A model generated the notes under the pieces. It saw only the letters and a program-made list of their open reading frames with translations. It did not search any database and was not told the origin of the DNA. Below are positions 49,657 to 60,343 of a DNA stretch of 64,000 nt, piece by piece. A program made the translations under genes and the position numbers. Location: assembly GCA_947652375.1 (NCBI GenBank), contig CANTCS010000005.1, positions 1 through 64,000 on the forward strand, given 5' to 3'. This DNA comes from an uncultured Mollicutes bacterium. GTDB lineage: Bacteria > Bacillota_I > Bacilli_A > RF39 > UBA660. Position 1 is the stretch's first letter, and each line of letters opens with the position of its first letter.

Positions 49657-50781
49657 CTATCTCCTAAAATCTAATTTATCTAAAAACTCTTTAAAATTTA
49701 TAATAAAATTATCTAATTCTTCTCTTTCTGTTAAATAAGATAAACTAATTCTTAAACTACTACTAGCTCTATTTTTATCATTAGTTACAGCAAAAACTGC
49801 TTTTGAATAATTCCCTGAAGAACATGCCGTTTGTGTAGAGATATAAATTTCTTTTTCTTCTAATGCATGTAACATTACTTCACTCTTAATATTATCTAAA
49901 CTTATATTTATAATATGTGGTAGACATTTATCATTACTATTAATATAAATATTAAGAAGTTTTAACTTTTCTATTAAATAGTTATGTAATTCTATTACTT
50001 TATTATTTTTATTATCAAAATCTTCATATGCTAATCGTAATGCCTTAGCTAAAGAAGCAATCAAAGGAGTTGCTGGTGTTCCACTTCTAAAAGCTGTTGT
50101 TGACTTCCCACCATGTATTAACGGATCTATATTTAAATTATCTTTCTTTATTAAACAACCAATACCTTTCATTCCATAAAATTTTTGAGCAGAAAAAGAA
50201 GCTAAATCTAAATACGAAAAATTTATATACTCTTTTCCAATACTTTGTGTCACATCACTATGAAAAATTGTTTTAGGATTTTTTTTCACTACCTTACTAA
50301 TTGCTTCTAAATTTTGTCTAACTCCCACTTCACTATTTACAGAAGCAATAGAAACAAGTATTGTATCCTCTCTTATCAAACTTTCTAAATTTTCTAAATC
50401 AACCAAACCATCTTCATCCAATTTTACAAAATCAATTTCAAAACCACAATTTTGTAAATAAAAAAGAGGCGCTATAACTGAGGAATGCTCAAGTTCAGTA
50501 GTAATAATATGCTTACCCCTATTTTTATACTTAGAACAAACTCCTTTTATTGCCATATTATTAGCTTCACTTGCTCCACTAGTATAAATTACCTCACTTG
50601 ATTTTACGCCTAATATATTAGCAATCTGCTCACTGCTTGCATCTATTAATTTTCTAGCATCAGTCCCTAACTTATGTAAAGAATTAGGATTTCCTATAAA
50701 TTCTTGACACACTCTGCTATAAGTATCTAGTACTAATTTATTAACAGGTGTTGTTGCACTATAATCTAAATAAATCATCAA
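49657..50781 (-). CDS. cysteine desulfurase (NifS/IscS family)
   Basis: IYLDYSATTPVN; HSDVTQSIGK; SAQKFYGMKGIGCL; TACSSG. Confidence 0.95.
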   Translation of the reverse strand: MMIYLDYSATTPVNKLVLDTYSRVCQEFIGNPNSLHKLGTDARKLIDASSEQIANILGVKSSEVIYTSGASEANNMAIKGVCSKYKNRGKHIITTELEHSSVIAPLFYLQNCGFEIDFVKLDEDGLVDLENLESLIREDTILVSIASVNSEVGVRQNLEAISKVVKKNPKTIFHSDVTQSIGKEYINFSYLDLASFSAQKFYGMKGIGCLIKKDNLNIDPLIHGGKSTTAFRSGTPATPLIASLAKALRLAYEDFDNKNNKVIELHNYLIEKLKLLNIYINSNDKCLPHIINISLDNIKSEVMLHALEEKEIYISTQTACSSGNYSKAVFAVTNDKNRASSSLRISLSYLTEREELDNFIINFKEFLDKLDFRR

Positions 50782-50863
50782 ATCACTCTTTTCTATTAAA
50801 ATTATATCATGGCATTTTTAAAAGAAAAAGATACTTTTAAAGTATCTTAAACGAGAATTATTA

Positions 50864-51505
50864 TTAATCTTCAATTTTATTTTTTTGTTCATCTGTATAT
50901 TTTTTGACTATCCCAAACAGTTTTTGTACACTCTTATCCAACTCTCTTATTTCTATAGCTTTTTTAGTCATACTAATTCTTAATTCTTCTGGTACATCTT
51001 TTGGTAATTTATAACTCAATTTATGATCAAGACTAGCCCAGCAATCCATAGCAACTGTTCGAATTTGAATCTCTACTTCTATGTATTCTGTAACATTTAA
51101 TAAATAAACTGGAATTAAAATATTTAAGTGATAGCTACTATAACCCGAATCTTTAGGATCCTTGATATAATCACTTTCATCAATAATAATAAACTCTTTA
51201 CTCGATTTAATTAAATTCACAATTTCATAAACATCAGACAAAAAAGAACACACTATTCTCATTCCAACAACATCATGAACATTTCTTACAATATTATCAG
51301 TAGTATATTCTAATCCTTTTTTATCAAGTTTGTTTATAATACTTCCTAAAGATTTTATTCTTGATTTAATATGTTCAACAGGATTATATCCTTTTCTATA
51401 TTTATATTCGTCTAATAATACGCCTAATTCTGTTTCCAACCTTTTTAAAGCAAACTCATATTTAAGCATTATTTCTTTAAAATTATCTTCATTAACAAAA
51501 TACAT
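50864..51505 (-). CDS. small alarmone synthetase (RelQ/YjbM-like)
   Basis: EHIKSRIKSLGSIINKL...DVVGMRIVCSF...YSSYHLNILIPV...VEIQIRTVAMDCWASLDHKL. Confidence 0.92.
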   Translation of the reverse strand: MYFVNEDNFKEIMLKYEFALKRLETELGVLLDEYKYRKGYNPVEHIKSRIKSLGSIINKLDKKGLEYTTDNIVRNVHDVVGMRIVCSFLSDVYEIVNLIKSSKEFIIIDESDYIKDPKDSGYSSYHLNILIPVYLLNVTEYIEVEIQIRTVAMDCWASLDHKLSYKLPKDVPEELRISMTKKAIEIRELDKSVQKLFGIVKKYTDEQKNKIED

Positions 51506-51739
51506 AATATCACCCCTTTAAAACTTAACAATTATATCATAAAAACATTTAAAAAACAAATAAAACTTTTTAATATAATATTCCAAACATTAAAAAAATC
51601 TAATACTATATTTTTAAATATAAAATATAATACAAAGAAAATAAATTTACTACTCTAAAAAATTATTTAAACAGAGTCGCTATTTCAAAAAACAAGTTTT
51701 AATTTTAAACTTGTTTTTAAAAAATTAATTACTAAATTT

Positions 51740-52009
51740 TTATTTATTATTATTTTGATAATAATCTCTTTCTGAAATAGAAGAAGAAATATATTCTAAT
51801 TCTTCATCAACGATTTCCATATCATTAAGAATATTTTCTATTTCAAAAATAATTTCCTTTAAATTTCTGCATTTTTTATAATTAATTTTATATTTTTCTA
51901 ATAAAGAAATTTCTCTATTTGTAAGCATAATTCCATTGATATCATTAAATTCATTTAATTTAAAATCAATTTCTTTTACTAAATTATTTATATCATATTC
52001 TTTATTCAT
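51740..52009 (-). CDS. unknown small protein
   Basis: ORF only. Confidence 0.4.
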   Translation of the reverse strand: MNKEYDINNLVKEIDFKLNEFNDINGIMLTNREISLLEKYKINYKKCRNLKEIIFEIENILNDMEIVDEELEYISSSISERDYYQNNNK

Positions 52010-52015
52010 TTTAAC

Positions 52016-52534
52016 CTACTTGCAAACATAACCATTATTTTTAAATTTTTTCATTAAATTTCCAACAGTAAAATTATCGCCTACTCTTAAAGCTACTAAA
52101 TCTGTACTTTTTGTATTAGAATTTATTTTTATTTCCAAATCACCATTGTCAAAAAAATCTATATTATCCAGTAAAATAATCTCGTTTTTATCACTATCAA
52201 TTTGAATAATAATCATATCTTTATCTACTATATAATTTACTTTATCACCTAAATAATCTAAAGTTCTTTTTAATGAAAACTCAATACTCTTCAAATATTT
52301 CTCATTACTAAATTTTTCAGGCAAGATAATTTTCTTTACCACCGTTAATCTTTTTATACCTTTATTATCTAATATACTTTCTATTTTCTCATTAATTCTT
52401 ATTCCCGCATCCATTATCTTACTTTTCTGACAAACTACATGAGTTTGTTTTATTGTTGAAAACAAATAAATTATTATAACTATTAAAATTAATGTAATGG
52501 CTATAGGTAACTTCAAATTTTTTCTTGTACTCAT
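52016..52534 (-). CDS. unknown membrane-anchored protein
   Basis: N-terminal TM, 172 aa. Confidence 0.5.
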   Translation of the reverse strand: MSTRKNLKLPIAITLILIVIIIYLFSTIKQTHVVCQKSKIMDAGIRINEKIESILDNKGIKRLTVVKKIILPEKFSNEKYLKSIEFSLKRTLDYLGDKVNYIVDKDMIIIQIDSDKNEIILLDNIDFFDNGDLEIKINSNTKSTDLVALRVGDNFTVGNLMKKFKNNGYVCK

Positions 52535-52587
52535 ATTTCACCTCTAATAAAATTATTATACTATAAAAAAGAAATGGTAAACAACTA

Positions 52588-54939
52588 TTAATCATTAAAG
52601 CCTTCCCATTTCCAATCTTTTATAAACGGCATATCTTCTCCATATTCACTAATATACTGTTTATGCTTTTTTAACATATCATAACACCAATCTATTAAAA
52701 CTTTACTAGAACTTTTATATCTTGGAATTTCGTTTAAAACTGCAATTACTAAATTAAATCTATCTATTTCATTTTGAACTCTAATATCAAATGTTGTTGT
52801 AATTGTTCCTTCTTCTTGATATCCATGAACTTGTAATTTTTTATTATTTCTCTTATAAGTTAACTGGTGAATAAGAGAAGGATATCCATGAAAATTAAAA
52901 ATAATTGGTCTATTCTTTGTAAAAATCGAATCATATTCTTCATCAGTAAGACCATGAGGATGCACATCAGAAGATTGTAATTTCATTAAATCTACAACAT
53001 TAACAACACGAAGTTTAATGCCTTTAACCGACTTTCTAAGAATATCAACACAAGCAAGCACCTCTAGCGTTGGCGTCTCACCAGCACATGCCAGTACAAC
53101 ATCAGGATTACCTAAATCATTACTTGCGAAATTCCAAACACCTATTCCTTTTCTACAATGAACTCGAGCCTGAGTCCTAGTCAACCACTGTGGACGAGGA
53201 TGTTTAGAAGCCACTATTACATTTACATAATTTTTTGTTTTTAAACAATGATCAAAACAAGAAAGTAAACAATTGGTATCAGGAGGTAAATACATTCTCA
53301 CAATTTCTGCTTTTTTTGTAACCATATGATTTAAAAATCCAGGATCTTGATGAGTATATCCATTATGATCTTGTTGAAAAACATGACTAACTAATAGAAA
53401 ATTAAGTGATGCAATTGGCATTCTCCAAGGAATTTCTTTACATACTTTTAACCACTTTGCATGTTGAGATGCCATTGAATCGATTACTCTTACAAAAGCT
53501 TCATAACTATGTATAAACCCATGTCTACCAGTTAAAAGATATCCCTCAAGCATTCCCTCACATAAATGTTCAGATAAATAAGAATCCATTACTCTACCAT
53601 TATTTGCTAAAAATTCATCATTCTTACTAAACCTAAAATTCCATGTCCTTTTAGCTATCTCAAACACATGATTAAATCTATTAGATAAAGCTTCATCAGG
53701 TCCAAATAATCTAAAATTTTTATTATCTTTATTAAGTCTAAAAACATCTCTAATATAGTTTCCAAGTTCCATAGTATCTTGTGCAACAATACTACCTGGT
53801 TTTTTAATATCCAAACAATAGTCTTCCCAATTTGGAGTAATAATATCTTTTAATAATAAACCTCCATTAGTAAAACTACTAGACCCCATACACTTAGTAA
53901 GTGGAGGACATAATGCCTTTAATTCTTTTATTAAAGCTCCTGATTCATCAAATAATTTTTCAACATGATAACTTTTAAGCCACTTTTCAAGTAACGAAAG
54001 TTTTTCTGTTTTTTCTCTAGAAATTACAACTGGTACCTGATGCGATCTAAATGAACCTTCTATTTTTAAAGCATCAATTTCTTTAGGACCAGTCCATCCC
54101 TTCGGAGTAGTAAGTATAACAACTGGATATTTTCCCTCTCCTCGTGATTTAACTTTTAAAATATCTTTAACAACTCTATCCATGACTTTCGCCATTTCTT
54201 CATGCATTTTTAAAGAATTACTTCCAGATACAAAGTAAGGTCTCCATCCATATCCCTCAAAAAACGATTTAATTTCTTCTTTATTCATTCTTCCAAAAAC
54301 AGTCGGATTTGATATTTTATAACCATTTCTATGGAGTATAGGTAACACAACACCATCACTTTTTCTATTTAAAAATTTATTAAGATGCCAACTAGTTGCT
54401 AAAGGTCCTGTCTCAGCCTCTCCATCACCTACAACACAAGCAGCAATTAAATCCTTATTATCCAAAACTGCTCCTGCAGCATGTGCAAGACTATATCCAA
54501 GTTCTCCTCCCTCATGAATAGATCCTGGAGTTTCTGGCGCTACATGCGAAGAAATGCCACCAGGAAAACTGAACTGTTTACAAAGTTTTTTTAACCCATT
54601 TAAGTCTTCTGTAATTTCTGGATAAAATTTAGAATAAACTCCCTCTAAATAATTATTAGCAACCATTGCCTGTCCACCATGTCCAGGACCAGATATATAA
54701 ATCATTTTAAGATTATTCTTTTTTATTATTCTATTAAGGTGCATATAAATAAAGTTCTGTCCTGGAGCTGTTCCAAAATGTCCTACAACATTTGGTTTAA
54801 TATCCTCTATTCTTAATTCTCTTCGAAGTAGAGGATTATCAAGTAAATAAAGCTGAGCAACACTTAAATAATTTAAAACTCTAAAATATTCATCCATTCT
54901 CTGTAATTCTATTTTTGAAAGCACTGGCATTTTAAACAC
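52588..54939 (-). CDS. xfp: xylulose-5-phosphate/fructose-6-phosphate phosphoketolase
   Basis: SGPGHGGQAMVANNYLEG...FPGGISSHVAPETPGSIHEGGELGYSLAHAAGA...GDGEAETGPLATSWH. Confidence 0.97.
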   Translation of the reverse strand: MFKMPVLSKIELQRMDEYFRVLNYLSVAQLYLLDNPLLRRELRIEDIKPNVVGHFGTAPGQNFIYMHLNRIIKKNNLKMIYISGPGHGGQAMVANNYLEGVYSKFYPEITEDLNGLKKLCKQFSFPGGISSHVAPETPGSIHEGGELGYSLAHAAGAVLDNKDLIAACVVGDGEAETGPLATSWHLNKFLNRKSDGVVLPILHRNGYKISNPTVFGRMNKEEIKSFFEGYGWRPYFVSGSNSLKMHEEMAKVMDRVVKDILKVKSRGEGKYPVVILTTPKGWTGPKEIDALKIEGSFRSHQVPVVISREKTEKLSLLEKWLKSYHVEKLFDESGALIKELKALCPPLTKCMGSSSFTNGGLLLKDIITPNWEDYCLDIKKPGSIVAQDTMELGNYIRDVFRLNKDNKNFRLFGPDEALSNRFNHVFEIAKRTWNFRFSKNDEFLANNGRVMDSYLSEHLCEGMLEGYLLTGRHGFIHSYEAFVRVIDSMASQHAKWLKVCKEIPWRMPIASLNFLLVSHVFQQDHNGYTHQDPGFLNHMVTKKAEIVRMYLPPDTNCLLSCFDHCLKTKNYVNVIVASKHPRPQWLTRTQARVHCRKGIGVWNFASNDLGNPDVVLACAGETPTLEVLACVDILRKSVKGIKLRVVNVVDLMKLQSSDVHPHGLTDEEYDSIFTKNRPIIFNFHGYPSLIHQLTYKRNNKKLQVHGYQEEGTITTTFDIRVQNEIDRFNLVIAVLNEIPRYKSSSKVLIDWCYDMLKKHKQYISEYGEDMPFIKDWKWEGFND

Positions 54940-55035
54940 TCTCCTATTCTCTAAAGATTATAACATATCTAAATGTAAAAATCTATATTTATCTTGACAA
55001 ATAAAAAAAAATAAATTATAATATAACTCGCAAAT

Positions 55036-55548
55036 ATGGAGGGGAATATGGAAAAAAATAAGACAAAAGATATGGGAAATTACGATACTTTATTTTTTAA
55101 AGTTTTACCATTTTTTTTACAAAATTCTGATGAAGATAACAAAGATGAAAAAAGTGAATCTAAAAAACTAGTATGTGTCTCTTGTAGTACAGGAAACGGA
55201 ATTTTCGGCTTTAAAGGAACTTTAACTGATATAAAACCTTATGACTATATAACTATCGATAATGAAATAATGCATTTTATTGATAAAGATAGTATTATAT
55301 TATTTTTAGGCTATTACAATAAAAAAAATAAAGTTCAAACACTATACAGACCGGATTTATTTAATAAATTAAAATATAAATTTCAAAATAAGACAACATA
55401 TCTTGGTTATCCAACGGATGGCGATGCAGATCTTATCCAAGATCAACAAAAAATATTAGGATATAGCGTAAAATTAGATCAATTGACAGAAGGCTATTAT
55501 AATATAGGTAAACCTACAAGTTTTCCTAGACAATATCTAAAAAAATAA
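55036..55548 (+). CDS. unknown protein
   Basis: 170-aa ORF after GGAGGGGAAT RBS; CVSCSTGNGIFGFKGTLTDIKPYDYITIDNEIM. Confidence 0.6.
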   Translation: MEGNMEKNKTKDMGNYDTLFFKVLPFFLQNSDEDNKDEKSESKKLVCVSCSTGNGIFGFKGTLTDIKPYDYITIDNEIMHFIDKDSIILFLGYYNKKNKVQTLYRPDLFNKLKYKFQNKTTYLGYPTDGDADLIQDQQKILGYSVKLDQLTEGYYNIGKPTSFPRQYLKK

Positions 55549-55609
55549 GAACGTATAAAATAAACTTCTTATTTTTTTTAACTATAAAATTTTATTGGTC
55601 CATTACAAT

Positions 55610-55816
55610 TTACAAAGGAAGAAGAACTTTACTAACATCACCAGTCCATGCTCCACAACTATCATATCAACACAATTTTGCTTATACTTTTCACAATAAA
55701 AACTAGTCGTAGTTATAGTATAAAGTAATTTCTCCATACTTAACATAATTACTTCGTTCAAATAACAACAGCATTAAAATTCCTAATATTGTTATAACAG
55801 CAAATAATTTAGTCAT
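55610..55816 (-). pseudogene. possible remnant of a small secreted/membrane protein
   Basis: MTKLFAVITILGILMLLLFERSNYVKYGEITLYYNYD-stop; coding-like text continues in other frames (SFYCEKYKQNCVDM; SCGAWTGDVSKVLLPL-stop). Confidence 0.35.
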
Positions 55817-55868
55817 AATAATTCTTTTCAATTTTAAAAAATCAAAAGAAAATAGATACTAATTGTAT

Positions 55869-57749
55869 CTATTTAGAAATAACTTCACATATTAATCTAC
55901 TTATCTCTGTAGGATTTTCAATAGGAAGACCCGCTATCATTCTAGCCTCACTATAAAGAATCTCCGTATATTTATCAAAATCTTCACGACTATTTTTATA
56001 TAAATCTTTTAATTTTGAAGCAATTGGATGTTTCTCATTTATTTCAAGTATTGTTTCAGCTTTAATTCCCATTTCATTTGGCATTGCATCAAAAACTTTT
56101 TGCATTTCAATTGAAACATCTCCCTTTGTAGTTAAACAAACTGGATGACTTTTTAATTTCTTACTAAATCTAACCTCTTTTACTTCCCCTATTTTATCAC
56201 ACATAGCTTTTAGTAAATCAGAATTATCTTTATTAACTTTTTCAGTCTCTTTCTTTTCATCATCAGTTTCCAAATCTAATGAACCATCACTAACATTTAT
56301 AAATTTCTTACTTTCATAATCTTGAAGAGCTGTAATACAGAATTCATCAACATAATCTGTTAAATATAATATATCAAACTCTTTATCTTTAACTTGTTCT
56401 ACTTGAGGAAGTGCATTAATTTTTTCAACTGATGCTCCACTAGCATAATAAATACTTTCTTGATTATCTTTCATTTCGCTTACATATTCAGCTAAAGTAA
56501 TAAGTCTTTCATGTTTCGATGAATAAAACATTACTAAATCTTTTAACTTATCTTTATCAACACCATAATTGTTATAAACTCCATATTTTAATTGAACACC
56601 AAAAGTTTTAAAAAATGACATATAACTTTCTCGATCATCTTTCAGCATTTTTTCTAATTCTTTACGTATTTTACTTTCAATATTTTTAGCAATTAATTTT
56701 AAATTATTAGACTCTTGTAATAATTCACGAGATATATTTAGCGATAAGTCCTCACTATCTACAACACCTTTAACAAAACTAAAATAGTCTGGTAACAAAT
56801 CAGCACATTTTTCCATAATCATAACTCCATTAGAGTATAAAGCAAGCCCTTTTTCATAATCTTGAGTATAAAAATCATATGGTGCATGAGTAGGAATAAA
56901 TAATAAAGATTTGTATGAACACATTCCCTCAACTGAAGAACTAATAACTTTTAATGGCTTATCATAGTCATTAAATTTATCCATATAAAAATTATCATAT
57001 TCTTCATCTTTTACATCATTTTTACTTTTCTTCCAAATTGGAATCATACTATTCAATGTTTCTATTTCTTTTATATCTTCATATTCTTGTTTTTTTTCAT
57101 CTTTTAATTCATGATGAGTACATTCCATTTTTATAGGAAAACTAATATAATCAGAATATTTCTTAATTAGATTTTTTATCTCATACTCTTCTAAGTATTT
57201 CGAATATTCAAATTCTTCACAATCTTCTTTAATAGATAACACAATTTCTGTACCAACATCAGATTTAGATGTTTTCTTGATTGTATATCCATCTGCACCT
57301 TCACTTTCAAAGCAATAAGCATCATCACTATCAATACTTAAAGAAGTAACAGTAATTTTATCACTAACCATAAAAGCAGAATAAAAACCAACTCCAAATT
57401 GACCTATAATATCAATTTTCTCATCTTTTGTCATATTCTCTTTAAAAGCTAAACTACCACTTTTCGCAATAGTCCCTAAATTGGTCTCTAATTCCTCACG
57501 AGTCATACCACAACCATTATCACTAATAGTTAAAGTACGATTATCTTTATTAAAAGATATGTTAATTTCTAAATCATCTCTAACAATTTTAACTTTTTTA
57601 TCAGTTAAACTTCTATAATATAATTTATCAAGTGCATCACTTGCATTAGAAACTAACTCCCTTAAAAATATATCTTTATTTGTATAAATTGAATTAATCA
57701 TTAAATCTAACAATCTTTTAGATTCTGATTTAAATTCTTTTTTTGCCAC
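55869..57749 (-). CDS. htpG: chaperone HtpG (Hsp90)
   Basis: LFLRELVSNASDALDKL...TISDNGCGMTREEL...IGQFGVGFYSAFMV. Confidence 0.97.
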   Translation of the reverse strand: MAKKEFKSESKRLLDLMINSIYTNKDIFLRELVSNASDALDKLYYRSLTDKKVKIVRDDLEINISFNKDNRTLTISDNGCGMTREELETNLGTIAKSGSLAFKENMTKDEKIDIIGQFGVGFYSAFMVSDKITVTSLSIDSDDAYCFESEGADGYTIKKTSKSDVGTEIVLSIKEDCEEFEYSKYLEEYEIKNLIKKYSDYISFPIKMECTHHELKDEKKQEYEDIKEIETLNSMIPIWKKSKNDVKDEEYDNFYMDKFNDYDKPLKVISSSVEGMCSYKSLLFIPTHAPYDFYTQDYEKGLALYSNGVMIMEKCADLLPDYFSFVKGVVDSEDLSLNISRELLQESNNLKLIAKNIESKIRKELEKMLKDDRESYMSFFKTFGVQLKYGVYNNYGVDKDKLKDLVMFYSSKHERLITLAEYVSEMKDNQESIYYASGASVEKINALPQVEQVKDKEFDILYLTDYVDEFCITALQDYESKKFINVSDGSLDLETDDEKKETEKVNKDNSDLLKAMCDKIGEVKEVRFSKKLKSHPVCLTTKGDVSIEMQKVFDAMPNEMGIKAETILEINEKHPIASKLKDLYKNSREDFDKYTEILYSEARMIAGLPIENPTEISRLICEVISK

Positions 57750-57796
57750 AAAATCATCTCCTAAAATTTATTTATAAATAATTTATACCACTCTTT

Positions 57797-57823
57797 TTAG
57801 CAGTTGTCAATATTGAGTGCTAA
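57797..57823. promoter_or_regulatory. CIRCE-like HrcA operator upstream of htpG
   Basis: TTAGCAGTT-GTCAATATT-GAGTGCTAA; consensus TTAGCACTC-N9-GAGTGCTAA, two mismatches in one arm. Confidence 0.8.
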
Positions 57824-57849
57824 AATTATAAAATACAATAAAAATTATT

Positions 57850-58902
57850 TTAAGATTCTTTTACAAATGTAAATTCCATAATTTCTTCTACAAGATTTTT
57901 ATCATATGAACATGTTAAAAATTCTCTAACTTTATTTTCTAATAAAATATTGCCATTTAAAACTTTAACACATTTTCTTTTTATTAAATCTAATTCAATT
58001 ATATTAACACTATTAACAAGACAGAAACTATTATTTTCAATTCCATAACATAAATAAAAATTAATTTCATTATTATATTTATCTTCAAAATTTTTACTAT
58101 CTGTTGTAACCATTAATCTATAGAATTTTTTCTCTAACTTTTCTTTTATTGCTTTAAGCACTATATAAACCTCTTCACTTAATGCATTAAATTCTTTAGA
58201 ACTAATATTTAATAAATATTTATAATTAGAATAATCAATTATTATTAAACCGTTATTAATAAAAGCATAATATCTATTTCCTACATTTTCAATAAACTTT
58301 ATATCATTAAATCCAAGACTACAATTATCTATAATTTTATCACTAAATAAATCACTTAAAGAATTTTCATCTAAATTAAAATCAAATGAACCATTATACC
58401 TTACTTCTTCATTATCATCATAAAACTCTGCTAAAAGTTTGCCACATAACTCAGATACAATATTTGGTAAATGTTCAAATAAAGTTACTATTATATCGAA
58501 TAAAAAACTAAATTCTCTATCAATAAACTGAGTAAATGTATAATTACATTCTTTTTTATTTACATAGGTATTAATTGAAATATAATATGATTTTAAATTT
58601 TTATTACACTTATCCAAATTCAAATTACTTGTATCAAAATTATCAATCGTTTTTAAAATATAATTAACTGTATGTAAAAATATAAATTGATAACAAAAAT
58701 ATTCTTCAATTTCATTATAATTATCTATAGCATCTATAGGTACATATAAAACTTTAAATTTCTCAATTTTCGGGTTAAAGACAAGCGCAAAATAAAAGTT
58801 ACTTCTATCATAATCTTTTAAATATAAATCAATTATTATATCTTCTCCTTTTCTTTTTAGCACTTTTTTTATTTTTTCATTAATTTCCATATACTTCACC
58901 AA
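57850..58902 (-). CDS. unknown protein
   Basis: 350-aa ORF, no family recognised. Confidence 0.5.
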   Translation of the reverse strand: MVKYMEINEKIKKVLKRKGEDIIIDLYLKDYDRSNFYFALVFNPKIEKFKVLYVPIDAIDNYNEIEEYFCYQFIFLHTVNYILKTIDNFDTSNLNLDKCNKNLKSYYISINTYVNKKECNYTFTQFIDREFSFLFDIIVTLFEHLPNIVSELCGKLLAEFYDDNEEVRYNGSFDFNLDENSLSDLFSDKIIDNCSLGFNDIKFIENVGNRYYAFINNGLIIIDYSNYKYLLNISSKEFNALSEEVYIVLKAIKEKLEKKFYRLMVTTDSKNFEDKYNNEINFYLCYGIENNSFCLVNSVNIIELDLIKRKCVKVLNGNILLENKVREFLTCSYDKNLVEEIMEFTFVKES

Positions 58903-58996
58903 CTTTCAAACAATATTCTATGAAATTAAAATCTAAATAATTTTTCGTTTTATTTATTATATTATACCAACAAAAAAAGACTATTACTAGTCTATT

Positions 58997-60343
58997 TCAC
59001 TCTTTTGACAGTTCTACTATCCTATACCAAGTAGCTGGTCCAACTACGCCTGTATCTTCCAAACCAAAACGTCTTTGCAAACTTTTCACTGACTGTTGAG
59101 TTAATCTATCAAATGTGCCACTAACAAGAACTCCAGGAATACTATGATCTTTATTACATATTAAGTATAAAAATTTTTGTAAATTCACAACATCTTCTCC
59201 AGTCATTTCATAGGATAAATATCTCCCAGAAAAAAATTCATTAATATCACACATACAAGTCTCGGGTACTTTTTGTAATGTTTGTTTATATGCTTCTCTT
59301 AAAGCCTTCCATGTATTAGCATCCACAATTCCATTAGCTTTTATTTTATATTTATTTTGAAAAGCGATTACCATCTGCTTAGTATCTTCAGTAAAAACAG
59401 GTGTTTTCAAATCTAAATAAGGAATATCCGCATCAAAATATGCAATAGTATTTATATAATAATTTAAAGCTGTAACAGGATCACCCTCATCTCCTAATTG
59501 GATAGTTTTATTAAAAACCAAAGAAGCTTCATCTATTCCTATACCTTCTGTATAAATACTTGTAATTTTTTTCACTGCATTATATATATATTTTATTTTA
59601 TACCAAGTTTGTTTATCAACTATACCATTTATAGGTAAATTAAATATTTCTTGAAACTTTCTTACAGCATTTTCCGTATCAACTGTAAAATAAATACTAT
59701 CATCTATTATAGCAGGAATAGCTGGATAATCTCTCCCAATTCTATTTAATTGAATTTTTAATAATCTTACAAAATCTCCAGAAGTTCCAATATCAACGGG
59801 AAAACCTGGATAAGTCATAATATTTTCTTCAACTGGAGCATTATATATAATTTTTATATCATTTCCATAGTAATTCCTAAGAATTTCTATCGGACTTTTT
59901 CCTTGATTAGCAAGTGTCAAACTCCCCCATTGTGACAAACCACTACAAGTTGTATTTTTACCATCACAGTACTGAGCATAAAGAGGTTGAACTTGATTTC
60001 CTTTTACTATATAATTATTAAATATTTCATCTACAATTTGAGAAATTCTATCAAAGAATTGCGCATTCTCTCTAAATGCTTGATCATAAACTGGACTATT
60101 AGTAATATCAAAATTATAGCCTTTAGAAGGATACCATTCATTATAAATTCTATTTAGAGCAAAAGATATTTGTGCTAATATGTTAGCTTTTAAAGCATCA
60201 TCTGGCCAGTTGGGATAAATTTCACTAGATGCTACATTTTTTATATACTCTGTAAACGGAACTGTTATATTTCTAGCACTAGCATCAGGAGCTCCTAAAT
60301 GTACTCTAATCATAGTTGGAATTATAGGACTTCTAATTGCCAT
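58997..60343 (-). CDS. SleC-like spore protein: SpoIID-like domain + three peptidoglycan-binding repeats
   Basis: VPFTEYIKNVASSEIYPNWPDDALKANILAQISFALNRIYNEWYPSKGYNFDITNS...; three FQxxxxLxxxGIVDxxTW-type units. Confidence 0.85.
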   Translation of the reverse strand: MAIRSPIIPTMIRVHLGAPDASARNITVPFTEYIKNVASSEIYPNWPDDALKANILAQISFALNRIYNEWYPSKGYNFDITNSPVYDQAFRENAQFFDRISQIVDEIFNNYIVKGNQVQPLYAQYCDGKNTTCSGLSQWGSLTLANQGKSPIEILRNYYGNDIKIIYNAPVEENIMTYPGFPVDIGTSGDFVRLLKIQLNRIGRDYPAIPAIIDDSIYFTVDTENAVRKFQEIFNLPINGIVDKQTWYKIKYIYNAVKKITSIYTEGIGIDEASLVFNKTIQLGDEGDPVTALNYYINTIAYFDADIPYLDLKTPVFTEDTKQMVIAFQNKYKIKANGIVDANTWKALREAYKQTLQKVPETCMCDINEFFSGRYLSYEMTGEDVVNLQKFLYLICNKDHSIPGVLVSGTFDRLTQQSVKSLQRRFGLEDTGVVGPATWYRIVELSKE

